A stretch of DNA of 64,000 nt from E44-bin89 sp034409565 (GTDB lineage: Bacteria; Chloroflexota; Dehalococcoidia; Dehalococcoidales; RBG-16-60-22). Below the pieces are notes generated by a model that was not told the origin of the DNA, did not search any database, and saw nothing but the letters and a program-made list of their open reading frames with translations. Position 1 is the first letter of the stretch, and the number at the start of each line of letters is the position of its first letter. Made by a program: the position numbers and the translations under genes. Positions 42,791-51,226 of the stretch are shown here, in pieces. The stretch spans positions 1 through 64,000 of the forward strand of contig DAOUMS010000002.1 of assembly GCA_034409565.1 (NCBI GenBank). The letters run 5' to 3'.

Positions 42791-43202
42791 CTGTGTTTTT
42801 TATCCTGGTTATAAATTATTGTTGAAGCGGTCAATAAATGTCAATTCACGGCACTCTGCCACGTCAGGTAATAAGTCAGGTAACAGTTTAATTAAGGACA
42901 GTTATCACTTTTAAAAGCATTATAAGATAGAAGTGGACAAATGTCAATATATGTGCTTTTTGTCACTTTAAGATTTTTCATTCCAAAAAAAGTAATGCCC
43001 GATAGCGCAAATAATACTTCAGGTACTATTCTAACACTTATGTTGCCTTGCTTGCCGCCAGGGGGGCCTTTACAGTACTTCAGCTCCTGCCCTCTTGAGA
43101 TGTTTGCCTTTACCAGTTACAATTACTGATGACAATTGGCGGAGATAATAATGTCGGTTGGCTGTGAATTTACCAACTGTCAGTAAATAGCGGGATGGCT
43201 CA
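42791..43202. other. Divergent intergenic region of about 412 bp
   Basis: Holds the minus-strand promoter (42919-42947) with a GACAAATGTC site, and a GACAATTGGC half-palindrome at 43131-43140 upstream of the plus-strand gene. The stretch 42950-43120 contains a 62-codon open frame with no ribosome site that I do not accept as a gene. No RNA gene recognised. Confidence 0.6.
42919..42947 (-). promoter_or_regulatory. Consensus promoter of the hddA2-epimerase-galE-hddC operon
   Basis: Minus strand: -35 TTGACA (42947-42942), 17-bp spacer, -10 TATAAT (42924-42919). Both hexamers are perfect. The imperfect palindrome GACAAATGTC (42936-42945) overlaps the -35 box. Confidence 0.8.
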
Positions 43203-44687
43203 ATGTTCTGGTCGCGTGTCAAACGTGTAATTAAATCAGACTCCTGCAGGCTGATGCCAATTCTGGCCCTGGGCTTTTATCTCACTTTTATTCCCCACCT
43301 TGACTATCCCTATCCGGTGCACGTTGACGAATGGGTGCAGCTGGCCTATTCAGAAACGATTCTCCAGGCTGGAGATATGGAGTTTGTGGAGCCATTCTAC
43401 GGTGAGGTTGTAGAAGGGCTGACCGGTTCCGAGTATGGCCTGGGCTATTATCTGTCTACTGGCTCGCATTTATTCTGGGCCATTGTGCACCAGATTACCG
43501 GTATCCCCTGGCTCATCATTTACCGCTATTTCCCGAGCCTGTTTTTCCTGCTTATTGTCCTGGCCGGTTACATGGTGGGCAGGCGACAGGGCTTTGGCCT
43601 GGAAGCCGCCTTTTTTACCTGTTTGATTCCGACTACGGTGGGGGTTCTCGGGCCGGGCTTTCTCGTGCCAGTGATTCTGGCACTGCTCTTTATTCCACTG
43701 GCCCTCTTTGTCGCCTTTAACTTCAGGTCCGTCTGGTCATATCTGGTCGTATTTATTTTCACCTGTTTTTTGCTTCTGGCTCATGCGGCGACTGCGGTCG
43801 GGCTGGTCATTGCCCTGTCGCCTTACCTTCTGGTCACGCTGAAAAATGACTGGAAGCACTCTCTGGCCCTGGGCGCTGCCCTAATCTTACCCTTTGTCGC
43901 CCCATTACCTTGGATATTCAGGTTGTCGGCATCGACCGCCCGGTCCCTTTTTGAGCCAAAGCCTTTAGTGGAGTATGTTGTCCTGCCGTCAATCATTGAG
44001 GTCTACGGTTATCTGCCCGTCTTGTTCTGTATCCTGGGCGTGGTTATCCTGATAGTGAAGGGGGGAAATCAAAAGCGCGGCCTTGCCTTGGGACTGCTGG
44101 CCATGCTCGCCATGATGGTGGTCTTTTATCAATTCCACTATGGAGTCCCCATAATGTTCTACCGCGGGTTCATGTATGCGCTGGTTCTGCTGGCCATAGT
44201 AGCCGGGGCCGGCTTGATGTGGTTTAGCAATCTGACGTTGCCTCACCGATTTTATGAATGGCGCTTGTTGGCCTGGTCGAAAAATTACCTGAAGGTGACA
44301 TTGCTGCTGGTTTGTCTCGTTTTAGTATTGGCGACAACGGTTCCTAACCGGCTGAACGAGACATATTACCACATGATTGATGAGCGGGATTACGAGGCAT
44401 TTGTCTGGATAAAGGAAAATATTGGTGAAGATTATGAGAAGGCGATATTGGACCCCTGGAAGGCAACCGCCTTTACGGCGCTTACCGGTAAAAAAGTCTA
44501 CGGCAGGATCCAGCGTTACCCTGGAGAAAGGGCTAAAAGAGCTTCGGCATTTCTGGAAGAAAGATGTCAGGATACAGATTTCCTGCGGGAAAACGGTATA
44601 ACAATTGTCTATTCCCTGTTTGACTGTGACAATCCCGATTTAATCGAGCTGCGACCTCACGTCTATATATTAAAGAGTCAAGACTAG
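43203..44687 (+). CDS. Polytopic membrane glycosyltransferase-like protein (GT-C type)
   Basis: 494 residues with about 11 membrane helices and a C-terminal extracytoplasmic domain of about 100 residues (TYYHMIDERDYEAFVWIKEN onward). The first loop carries HLDYPYPVHVDEWVQLAYSE, where the HVDE acidic pair sits at the place GT-C enzymes hold their catalytic Asp/Glu after helix 1. A polyprenyl-phosphate sugar donor, possibly supplied by the 38183 synthase, would be expected. I do not recognise a named family. ATG start with a weak GGGATGG upstream. It begins a plus-strand series continuing with the DUF1616-type and small membrane genes. Confidence 0.72.
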   Translation: MFWSRVKRVIKSDSCRLMPILALGFYLTFIPHLDYPYPVHVDEWVQLAYSETILQAGDMEFVEPFYGEVVEGLTGSEYGLGYYLSTGSHLFWAIVHQITGIPWLIIYRYFPSLFFLLIVLAGYMVGRRQGFGLEAAFFTCLIPTTVGVLGPGFLVPVILALLFIPLALFVAFNFRSVWSYLVVFIFTCFLLLAHAATAVGLVIALSPYLLVTLKNDWKHSLALGAALILPFVAPLPWIFRLSASTARSLFEPKPLVEYVVLPSIIEVYGYLPVLFCILGVVILIVKGGNQKRGLALGLLAMLAMMVVFYQFHYGVPIMFYRGFMYALVLLAIVAGAGLMWFSNLTLPHRFYEWRLLAWSKNYLKVTLLLVCLVLVLATTVPNRLNETYYHMIDERDYEAFVWIKENIGEDYEKAILDPWKATAFTALTGKKVYGRIQRYPGERAKRASAFLEERCQDTDFLRENGITIVYSLFDCDNPDLIELRPHVYILKSQD

Positions 44688-44735
44688 TCATTTTATGGAA
44701 CGTGGTAATAAACAGGTCAGATTGTAGAGAAGAAT

Positions 44736-45095
44736 ATGGACTTGCTGAATGCGGTAAAACAGACGCTTGATTTCTCTCTCCCTCTGCTTGAGCCGGTCCC
44801 GTTCCTGAGAGCGGTTCTGGGACTGCTGCTGGTCTTTTTCCTGCCCGGCTTTGCTTGGACGCTCATCTTTTTCCGACGGGTGGCGGTAATCGAGAGGGTG
44901 GTGCTGTCCGCCGGCCTGTCCATAGCCCTGGTCACCCTGGCCGTGTGCGCCCTGAATTTGCTCCTGGATGTTGAAATCAGCGGCCGGAACTCTTTGCTTA
45001 CCATTATCGTAATCGCCGGTGTGCCCGTAATCCCATATTGCATACTGAGATTTCGTGGAGGAAAACAGGACGATATGGCGGCCAAGTCTGATTGA
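44736..45095 (+). CDS. Small membrane protein equal to the N-terminal half of DUF1616
   Basis: 119 residues. Segment PFLRAVLGLLLVFFLPGFAW, then a charged loop (FFRRVAVIERVVLSAGLSIA) and helices 2-3 (LVTLAVCALNLLLDV, SLLTIIVIAGVPVIPYCIL). DUF1616 proteins start with exactly this three-helix module, the IERxxLSxGLSIAL signature being diagnostic, and continue into a soluble domain that is absent here but encoded at 37728-38153. GAGAAG precedes the ATG. It lies 48 bp after the large membrane glycosyltransferase-like gene. Function unknown. Confidence 0.72.
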   Translation: MDLLNAVKQTLDFSLPLLEPVPFLRAVLGLLLVFFLPGFAWTLIFFRRVAVIERVVLSAGLSIALVTLAVCALNLLLDVEISGRNSLLTIIVIAGVPVIPYCILRFRGGKQDDMAAKSD

Positions 45096-45169
45096 CCTTG
45101 CCCTGGACGATATGATTTCGCAGTCATTATGTTATGATGGTGTGTTGCTAAGTTTAAAATCTGGAGGCA

Positions 45170-45781
45170 ATGGTGGCAAAAGCTAAGGCGATTATACTGG
45201 CGGTGGTGGCTGTTGTTGCCATAGGCCTGCTACTTTTCTTTGCCAGTCCGGTGCCAGAGGTGGAGCGGGGGGTTGAGCTTTTGCGCCCGATGGCCATCGG
45301 GCTGTCTGTGCTGGCGGGTATTATCCTGTTGGGGATATTCGTAAAACATATTAAAGCTATTATGCGGTCGGTGGTGGCTAACTTGCCGTCAATAGTTACG
45401 GTTATTGCTGCCGGGGCGCTGGTCTTTATGCTGGTCTATGTCACCTGGCCGATAGAAATGGCGCTGAAAGTTGAGCTGTTGCGGTCGGTGCTTATTGCCT
45501 CACTGGCGCTGGTAGGTTTTGCCAGTGTTATGCTTGTGGAGTTAATTCGCGGCAGCGGGGGCTTTATGGTTGAGCCTGGGGTATCCGACACTGGCATCAG
45601 AAAATTGAGGGCTTTGCTGAGCCGGTCGGCCATTCTCGGCTGCCTGGCGATTCTGGCCATCATGGTTTATTTCGTGGTCTTTGAAATTAATATATTTTTT
45701 GTGGCCTGGATATTTTTTATATTGCAATTGGCGCTGTTAATTTTCCCCCTGGCACTGGTCAGAATTAGGGTACCTAGTTAA
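45170..45781 (+). CDS. Hydrophobic protein of unknown family with internal duplication
   Basis: 203 residues and about six membrane helices. Two repeat units are visible: one around EVERGVELLRPMAIGLSVLA and one around EMALKVELLRSVLIASLALV, each an amphipathic ELLR segment entering a helix. The second is followed by a helix pair ending FVAWIFFILQLALLIFPLAL. The C-terminal 100 residues are paralogous to the next gene. GGAGG lies only 2 bases before ATG 45170 and 5 bases before GTG 45173, so the start may be the GTG. No known domain recognised. Position after the GT-C/DUF1616 genes hints at membrane glycan assembly, without direct evidence. Confidence 0.65.
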   Translation: MVAKAKAIILAVVAVVAIGLLLFFASPVPEVERGVELLRPMAIGLSVLAGIILLGIFVKHIKAIMRSVVANLPSIVTVIAAGALVFMLVYVTWPIEMALKVELLRSVLIASLALVGFASVMLVELIRGSGGFMVEPGVSDTGIRKLRALLSRSAILGCLAILAIMVYFVVFEINIFFVAWIFFILQLALLIFPLALVRIRVPS

Positions 45782-45856
45782 TTCGGCTGGAGGTACGGGC
45801 GCATCATGTTTGGTGGCTGTAATGGCCCCGGTAAATAAAGATTAGCGGAGGTGATA

Positions 45857-46279
45857 GTGAACAGGGCAATTGATATACTGATGAAGGTGTTTCTCGTCCT
45901 TGTCGCCGTCGGTGCGCTGGCTGTGCTGGCGGTTTTCATTAACTGGCCGGCAGGGCTGGAGCATAAAATCAACCTCTTGCGGTCGTTACTCATCGCAGCC
46001 ACGGCGCTGCTGGGTTTTACTGGCGTCTTTCTGCTAAAGATAATCAGAGACGGCGAGGTATTGGTCAGGGAATTTGGCATGTCCGAAAGAAGAGTGAACA
46101 ATCTTCGGGTATTTATCTCCTGGTCCGGGATTATTGGTTTTTTGGCCATACTGGCGGTCATGTTTTATTTCATCACCTATGAAATTAATTTGATAATGGT
46201 GGCCTGGATATTATTTATACTGCAATTAGAGTTTTTTGTTTTCCCCTTGATATTTGCCAGAGTCATTACTTTCCATTAA
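45857..46279 (+). CDS. Hydrophobic protein of unknown family, shorter paralogue of the preceding gene
   Basis: 140 residues from GTG 45857, chosen because AGCGGAG lies 7 bases upstream; the GTG at 45851 is too close. Four membrane helices. WPAGLEHKINLLRSLLIAAT and FLAILAVMFYFITYEINLIM match the corresponding parts of the upstream gene (WPIEMALKVELLRSVLIASL and CLAILAIMVYFVVFEINIFF) position for position. It therefore represents one repeat unit of that protein plus the terminal helix pair. The conserved ELLRS and YEINxxxVAWI segments are the likely functional core. Unknown function. Confidence 0.65.
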   Translation: MNRAIDILMKVFLVLVAVGALAVLAVFINWPAGLEHKINLLRSLLIAATALLGFTGVFLLKIIRDGEVLVREFGMSERRVNNLRVFISWSGIIGFLAILAVMFYFITYEINLIMVAWILFILQLEFFVFPLIFARVITFH

Positions 46280-46329
46280 TATCAAAGATAGAGATTAACT
46301 GAATTGCAGCCAATCAGGGGAGGTTTACC

Positions 46330-46893
46330 GTGGCCTTAGTAAATGACTATATAAAGGGTTTGATTGCTTGCTTGCATCAACTTTCCCGGCAAAGCATAGC
46401 CGAGATTGTCGAGGTAATTTATAACGCCTATCTGAATAACAGGCAAATATTTATCATGGGCAATGGCGGTAGTGCCGCCACGGCGTCCCATTTTGCCCGC
46501 GACCTGAGAATAGGGACGGCGGTTGAGGGTAAACCGCGTGTGCGCGCCACGAGTATAACCGATAATATGGCCATGATTACTTCTCTGGCCAATGATGTTA
46601 ACTATGAAGCCATCTTCAAGGAGCAGCTGGTGGGCCAGTTGCAGGCAGGCGATGTGGTCATCGGGATAAGCGCTTCCGGTAATTCCCCGAACGTGCTGCG
46701 GGCAATAGAGTATGCCCGTGAGAATGGCGCGATAACCATTGCCCTTACCGGTTTTGGTGGCGGTAAGTTAAAAGACCTGGTGGATAAGGCAATCATTGTC
46801 GCCAGCCGGGACTATGGCCAGGTGGAAGACGTTCACCTGAGTTTAAGCCATATGATTCCCTACGAGGTAAAGGCAAAAATTGCCAGCCGCTAG
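46330..46893 (+). CDS. SIS-domain phosphosugar isomerase, divergent GmhA paralogue
   Basis: 187 residues. IFIMGNGGSAATASHFARDL and IGISASGNSPNVLRAIEYAR are the phosphate-binding motifs of the GmhA family. Compared with the gmhA gene at 36855, two of the four zinc ligands are changed: HxxxE becomes HxxxD, and the C-terminal Gln (in RIQESH) becomes Glu (in QVEDVH). Metal binding may be kept with altered geometry, or the substrate may be a different ketose phosphate. GTG start with GGGGAGG 7 bases upstream. It closes the plus-strand series after two small membrane genes. Confidence 0.82.
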   Translation: MALVNDYIKGLIACLHQLSRQSIAEIVEVIYNAYLNNRQIFIMGNGGSAATASHFARDLRIGTAVEGKPRVRATSITDNMAMITSLANDVNYEAIFKEQLVGQLQAGDVVIGISASGNSPNVLRAIEYARENGAITIALTGFGGGKLKDLVDKAIIVASRDYGQVEDVHLSLSHMIPYEVKAKIASR

Positions 46894-47080
46894 TCCCCAG
46901 CCGGCTGATTAAGCGCTCCCCTCATTAAGTCCCCTGACTGATTGTGCGCCCTGGCACGGTTTCGCACCCCCACAGAACCGCTTCGTCGGTGCTATCCCAG
47001 AAGATTGATGACCGTCTTTGTGTTGCAAACACGCAGCCTTTTGATTAGAATGCTTAAACTGGATATGGAGATTGCCACCC

Positions 47081-47866
47081 ATGAGATTAAGCGATAAGGT
47101 GGCGGTGATTACGGGAGGCGGCTCGGGCATCGGGCTGGCCATTACCCGCGCTTTTGCTGCCGAAGGCGCGATGGTGGTCATCGCGGCGCGCACTGCGCCC
47201 AGGCTAAACGAGGCGGCGGCTGCCATCAATGCCAACGGGGGCAGAGCCGTGGCCATACCGGTCGATATCACCGACGAGAATCAGGTCCGGCAGATGGTGG
47301 CGCAGACCCTTGCCGAATACGGAAGGATAGATATTCTGGTCAATAATGCGGGCATTCCCGGTCCCACAGCCAGCATAGCTGATATGGCACTGGACCGATG
47401 GAACGAGGTACTGGCCGTAAATCTGACGGGAACGATGCTCTGTTCCAGGGAAGTATTGAAAGGCATGATAGCACGGAAGAGCGGCAATATTATCAATATA
47501 AGCTCGGTAGGGGGGATGTCCGGTTTCCCGATGAGAAGCCCGTACTGTGTCACCAAGATGGGCGTTATTGCCTTTACCGAGACGCTGGCCATTGAAGCCG
47601 GAGAGGACAACATCCGTGTGAACTGTATCAGCCCCGCGGCGGTGAGGGGCGACCGTATCCTCAACGCCTCCAGAGCCAAGGCTGAGGCGCTTGGTGTTGA
47701 GCAAGAGGAAATACTGGCCAGGCTTATTAAAGACTTCTCTCTCAAGAGACTTATTGAACCATCAGAAGTTGCGGCGGCGGCGGTTTTTCTGGCCTCAGAT
47801 GAATCAAGTGCCATCACCGGTCATACGCTGGCAGTAAACTGCGGGATGCATATTTCGCACTATTAG
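47081..47866 (+). CDS. Short-chain dehydrogenase/reductase (3-oxoacyl-ACP reductase-like)
   Basis: 261 residues of the classical SDR type. TGGGSGIGLAITRAFAAEGA is the cofactor loop, NNAG at about residue 90, Ser in INISSVGGM, and the catalytic YCVTKMG gives Tyr/Lys. C-terminal AVFLASDESSAITGHTLAVN is standard. The residue after beta-2 (IAARTAPRL) suggests NADP preference. I take ATG 47081 (ATGGAG about 10 bases upstream) rather than the in-frame TTG 47072. It stands alone between the glycan locus and the ECF operon and converges with the latter. Substrate cannot be assigned. Confidence 0.88.
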   Translation: MRLSDKVAVITGGGSGIGLAITRAFAAEGAMVVIAARTAPRLNEAAAAINANGGRAVAIPVDITDENQVRQMVAQTLAEYGRIDILVNNAGIPGPTASIADMALDRWNEVLAVNLTGTMLCSREVLKGMIARKSGNIINISSVGGMSGFPMRSPYCVTKMGVIAFTETLAIEAGEDNIRVNCISPAAVRGDRILNASRAKAEALGVEQEEILARLIKDFSLKRLIEPSEVAAAAVFLASDESSAITGHTLAVNCGMHISHY

Positions 47867-47938
47867 CAGATTTCCTGGGCTGAAGCCGAGGATGGTGCTC
47901 TGGGCACTACGCTCTTAGTTGCCGCCGGATACCCGGCA

Positions 47939-48637
47939 TCAGGCAGAGTATTCGATGGAGAATCGCCTTTTGAATCTCTGTAATATGGCTATGGTCTTCG
48001 TCCCGAAGAACCCCAGGAAGACGGCATTGCCCAGAGCGTGAAAAGTATCGAACCAGACGCTGGTAAGTTGATAGGTGAGGAAAGTCCTGAAGGTGAGAGG
48101 GTAAATAAAGGAGGCCCAGTACCAGGTGTTCATTATCCAGCCGTAGAGATAGCCCCAGATAACTCCGAGTATAATCAGCGATACTTTGCCCAGGGCAAAG
48201 CGCCTGATGTAGGCGGCGGAAACACCGGCCAGACCCCAGGCAAACATCTGGTACAGTGTCCACGGCCCCTGGCCAAGGAAAAAGTTGGAGACAAGCGCCG
48301 TCATCGCTCCAACCATAAAGCCGGCGACCGGTCCGAAAACGTACCCGGAACAGATAATCAGGTAGGTGCACGGCTGGATATTGGGTATCACCGCAAAAGG
48401 CACTCTGGATACCGCGGATATGGTCCCCAGCATGGCGATTAAGGCGATTTCCTTTGAACTCATGGCGGTGGCTTCAAACTCAAAGAAGAAGCCGAGGATG
48501 GCCAGTATAACCACTATGGTGGCCGTCACTCCCCAGTTCTGAAAAAACGCCATTGGCGTCTGCGGAAACAGGGGAGCCGCAAAAGCCGCCATGCCTATGA
48601 CCAGTATCAGCGCCAGAAAAAGGTAACCCCTTTTCAT
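47939..48637 (-). CDS. ECF transporter substrate-binding (S) component
   Basis: 232 residues, about six membrane helices plus a hydrophobic N-terminal segment. The block KEIALIAMLGTISAVSRVPF, then VIPNIQPCTYLIICSGYVFG and GFMVGAMTALVSNFFLGQGP, is typical of S components, which bind a vitamin within the membrane. The variant with a late GYLYGWIMNTWYW stretch resembles S components found next to DUF4430 proteins. Its start overlaps the ATPase stop by 4 bp, so it is the last gene of the operon. Cobalamin is the ligand I consider most likely because of the neighbours; the sequence alone does not prove it. Confidence 0.85.
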   Translation of the reverse strand: MKRGYLFLALILVIGMAAFAAPLFPQTPMAFFQNWGVTATIVVILAILGFFFEFEATAMSSKEIALIAMLGTISAVSRVPFAVIPNIQPCTYLIICSGYVFGPVAGFMVGAMTALVSNFFLGQGPWTLYQMFAWGLAGVSAAYIRRFALGKVSLIILGVIWGYLYGWIMNTWYWASFIYPLTFRTFLTYQLTSVWFDTFHALGNAVFLGFFGTKTIAILQRFKRRFSIEYSA

Positions 48638-50313
48638 TGCAGTAGTTGCATAACCTCCGCCACGGTCAATATATCGCCGGGCACGCCATTTTTCTCAAAC
48701 GCCTGAACCAGACGGTTTATCTGCGGCGAAAAGAGCAGTGCCCTGGAGAGCACATCTCGCTTGTTTCCGTCTACCACAATCCTGCCCTCACCCAGTAAGA
48801 CCACTCTATCCGCATACTCGGCCACTGTTTCCACGTCATGGGTGACCAGAATCACGGTATTCCCCTGACCGGTATATTCACGCAGAAAGTTCATTAACTC
48901 GGCTTTAAGCCGGTACTCCATGCCCCGGGTTGGCTCATCCAGGATGAGGATTTTGGGCTGGACCGCCAGCACCGAGGCCAGCGCCACCCGCTGTTTCTCT
49001 CCGCCGCTTAAGGCGCGCGGGTACTGCTTCCGGTATTTATCCAGCTGGAACCTCCCCAGTACTTCGTCAATCCGCGACCTTACTTCCCTGTCCTCCAGCC
49101 CCAGATTCTTTAAAGTGAAGCTTATCTCTTCCTCTACGGTATCGGCGAAGAGGTGGTCGTTGGGGTTCTGGAAAACAAAGCCGACCTGTCTCGCCAGTTC
49201 AGCGATGGTGGCCTGGCGAGTATCGATCCCCTGAATCGTCACCGAGCCTTTGGTGGGCTGCAAAAGGCCGTTGCAGTGCTTGACCAGCGTCGTCTTCCCT
49301 GAGGCGTTTCTCCCCATAATGGCCACGAACTCCCCTTCGCCTATACTGAGGTTAATGTCTTTCAAGGCGGTTGGACCGTCAGGATAGACATGCCACAGTT
49401 TTTTCACCTCAATTACCGGTTTACCGATGTCCTTTTTCTCCGGTTGCGGCAACTTTCCAGAAATCCTCGAGAACACTTCCTTGAGCACCATCCGGCCCTC
49501 TTTCACGGTGAGGGGCGTCTCGTTATCGGTGGTGCCCATTATCTCCAGTTGGTGGGCCAGCCTGATTACCGGCGGCATACCGACTCCGGCACCGGAGATG
49601 GCCTGGTAGTTATCGTGCAGCACTTTTTTCGTGCTGCCGTCAACGATGATTTTCCCCCCATCGAGCACGATTAGCCGGTCGGTGTGCTGGATTACTCTGT
49701 CCAGCCGGTGCTCAATCAGGATTACGGTGAGGCTCAGTTCATCGTTCAATCGCTGCACTATGGAAAGCACCTCTTCGGCACTCTTGGGGTCTAATTCAGA
49801 AGTTGGCTCATCCAGCATCAGGATTTCCGGGTGTAAAGCCAGCACTGAAGCGATGGCCACCTTCTGTTTTTCGCCGCCGGACAGTTCATGTAGCGGGCGG
49901 CGGCGCAGGGCCGCGATGCCAAGCGTGTCCAGCGATTCCTCAATCCGCCGGGCAATAAGGTTTCGGGGAAAGGCAAGGTTCTCCAGGCCGAAAGCGATTT
50001 CTCTTTCCACGTCCTGAGTTACCAGCTGGTTCTCCGGGTCCTGAAATATCATCCCCACCCTGGTGGCCAGCTCTCTGGGCGAATGCTGCGCGGTGTTGAG
50101 CCCCTCCACCTCCACCCTGCCAGTCACTTTCCCACCATAAAAATGGGGAATCAGACCGTTGACGCACCGGCACAGGCTCGATTTCCCGCCCGCTGAAGGG
50201 CCGGTGACCAGGACAAACTCCCCGTCCTCAATCTCAAGATTTATGTTTTCGAGGGCGGGATTTTGCGCGCCGCTATAACAGAAGGTGAAGTTCTTTATCT
50301 TAATCAAGCTCAA
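48634..50313 (-). CDS. ecfA: ECF transporter ATPase, two nucleotide-binding domains fused (EcfA1-EcfA2)
   Basis: 559 residues containing two complete ABC ATPase domains. Domain 1: Walker A GPSAGGKSSL, signature LSGGEKQKVAIA and Walker B ILMLDEPTSELDP. Domain 2: Walker A GRNASGKTTL, signature LSGGEKQRVALA and Walker B ILILDEPTRGMEY. The two domains normally sit on separate EcfA1 and EcfA2 proteins; the fusion is a known variant. It powers substrate release from the S component through EcfT. It overlaps ecfT by 14 bp and the S component by 4 bp. Confidence 0.93.
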   Translation of the reverse strand: MSLIKIKNFTFCYSGAQNPALENINLEIEDGEFVLVTGPSAGGKSSLCRCVNGLIPHFYGGKVTGRVEVEGLNTAQHSPRELATRVGMIFQDPENQLVTQDVEREIAFGLENLAFPRNLIARRIEESLDTLGIAALRRRPLHELSGGEKQKVAIASVLALHPEILMLDEPTSELDPKSAEEVLSIVQRLNDELSLTVILIEHRLDRVIQHTDRLIVLDGGKIIVDGSTKKVLHDNYQAISGAGVGMPPVIRLAHQLEIMGTTDNETPLTVKEGRMVLKEVFSRISGKLPQPEKKDIGKPVIEVKKLWHVYPDGPTALKDINLSIGEGEFVAIMGRNASGKTTLVKHCNGLLQPTKGSVTIQGIDTRQATIAELARQVGFVFQNPNDHLFADTVEEEISFTLKNLGLEDREVRSRIDEVLGRFQLDKYRKQYPRALSGGEKQRVALASVLAVQPKILILDEPTRGMEYRLKAELMNFLREYTGQGNTVILVTHDVETVAEYADRVVLLGEGRIVVDGNKRDVLSRALLFSPQINRLVQAFEKNGVPGDILTVAEVMQLLQ

Positions 50314-51226
50314 CCCTCTTTTTTACAGATGCCAGTGGCGCCATCAGACCCAATGAAAGCAATAGCAGCGCCAGCATGAAGTATTCTAAGCCGTCGAGGC
50401 TTATCCTTGCCATCGTTGGATAGTACTGGTAGCTGCCCTGGCCCAGCCAGAGCATAAAAATGCCGAGTGCAAGAGGCAGAAAACTGACTATCAGTATGCC
50501 GACATCAATTTTGCTCAGCCTTACTTGGTGGTAGGAGGTCCTTTTTTCACCGTGGCCGAATGCCCTCGACTCCATGGCCTCGGCTACCTGAACGGTTCTA
50601 TCCAGGGAATTGGAGAGTAGCGGGATGATGATGGCCAGGCGACTTTTTATCCGCTGGAACAGATTTCCCCGGTCAAGCTCCAGGCCCCTTGACCGCTGCA
50701 CGTCGCTGATGCGTTCTACATCGTCAATCAGAGTGGGGATGAACCTAGTGGTGAGTGAAGTCACCAGCACCGATTTATAAGGCAGCTTCATCTTTATCAT
50801 CGCCAGCATCAGGTCGTCAGGGTGCACGGTGAAAGTAAGTATGGCGAAGGCGGAGATTATCGCCAGCAGACGTAAAGACATGCCTACCCCGAATAGTACT
50901 GCCTCTACGGTCAGGACCGGGGTACCCAGCACTGGAATCCGGAAAGGGGCCTGCCAGAAAACGTGCGTGCCGTGAGAGCTGACCAGGGCATTGATAATGA
51001 TTATCGCTAGACAGAGATAGAAGGCAAACTTCATCACCGATGCCCATTCTCTTCCCACCCTGGCCGCTATTACCGGGGGCAGCGTGGCCAGGAACAGCAG
51101 CGCAACGTAAACGGGGTTATCGAAAACTAAGGCGAGGACAAAGACGCTGGTGACCCATCCCAGCTTGCAGAAAGGATTGAGCTTGTGGATGGCGGTGCCT
51201 TTATCTTTATATCGGAAACTTATCAC
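50300..51226 (-). CDS. ecfT: ECF transporter transmembrane (T) component
   Basis: 308 residues. Helices at the N-terminus (KLGWVTSVFVLALVFDNPVY onward), then the coupling domain with the two Ala/Arg-Ser/Arg-Gly motifs: DVQRSRGLELDRGN and AMESRAFGHGEKRT. These contact the two ATPase domains. The N-terminus HKLNPFCKLGWV is characteristic of EcfT/CbiQ. Length is slightly above average because of an extra C-terminal helix pair. The start overlaps the DUF4430 gene by 4 bp and the end overlaps ecfA by 14 bp, so T and A are tightly co-translated. Confidence 0.92.
   Translation of the reverse strand: MISFRYKDKGTAIHKLNPFCKLGWVTSVFVLALVFDNPVYVALLFLATLPPVIAARVGREWASVMKFAFYLCLAIIIINALVSSHGTHVFWQAPFRIPVLGTPVLTVEAVLFGVGMSLRLLAIISAFAILTFTVHPDDLMLAMIKMKLPYKSVLVTSLTTRFIPTLIDDVERISDVQRSRGLELDRGNLFQRIKSRLAIIIPLLSNSLDRTVQVAEAMESRAFGHGEKRTSYHQVRLSKIDVGILIVSFLPLALGIFMLWLGQGSYQYYPTMARISLDGLEYFMLALLLLSLGLMAPLASVKKRVELD

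Noticed and set aside
42941..43129. 62-codon frame in the divergent intergenic region
   Set aside because: No ribosome site, overlaps the promoter of the opposite operon, and the product has no recognisable feature.
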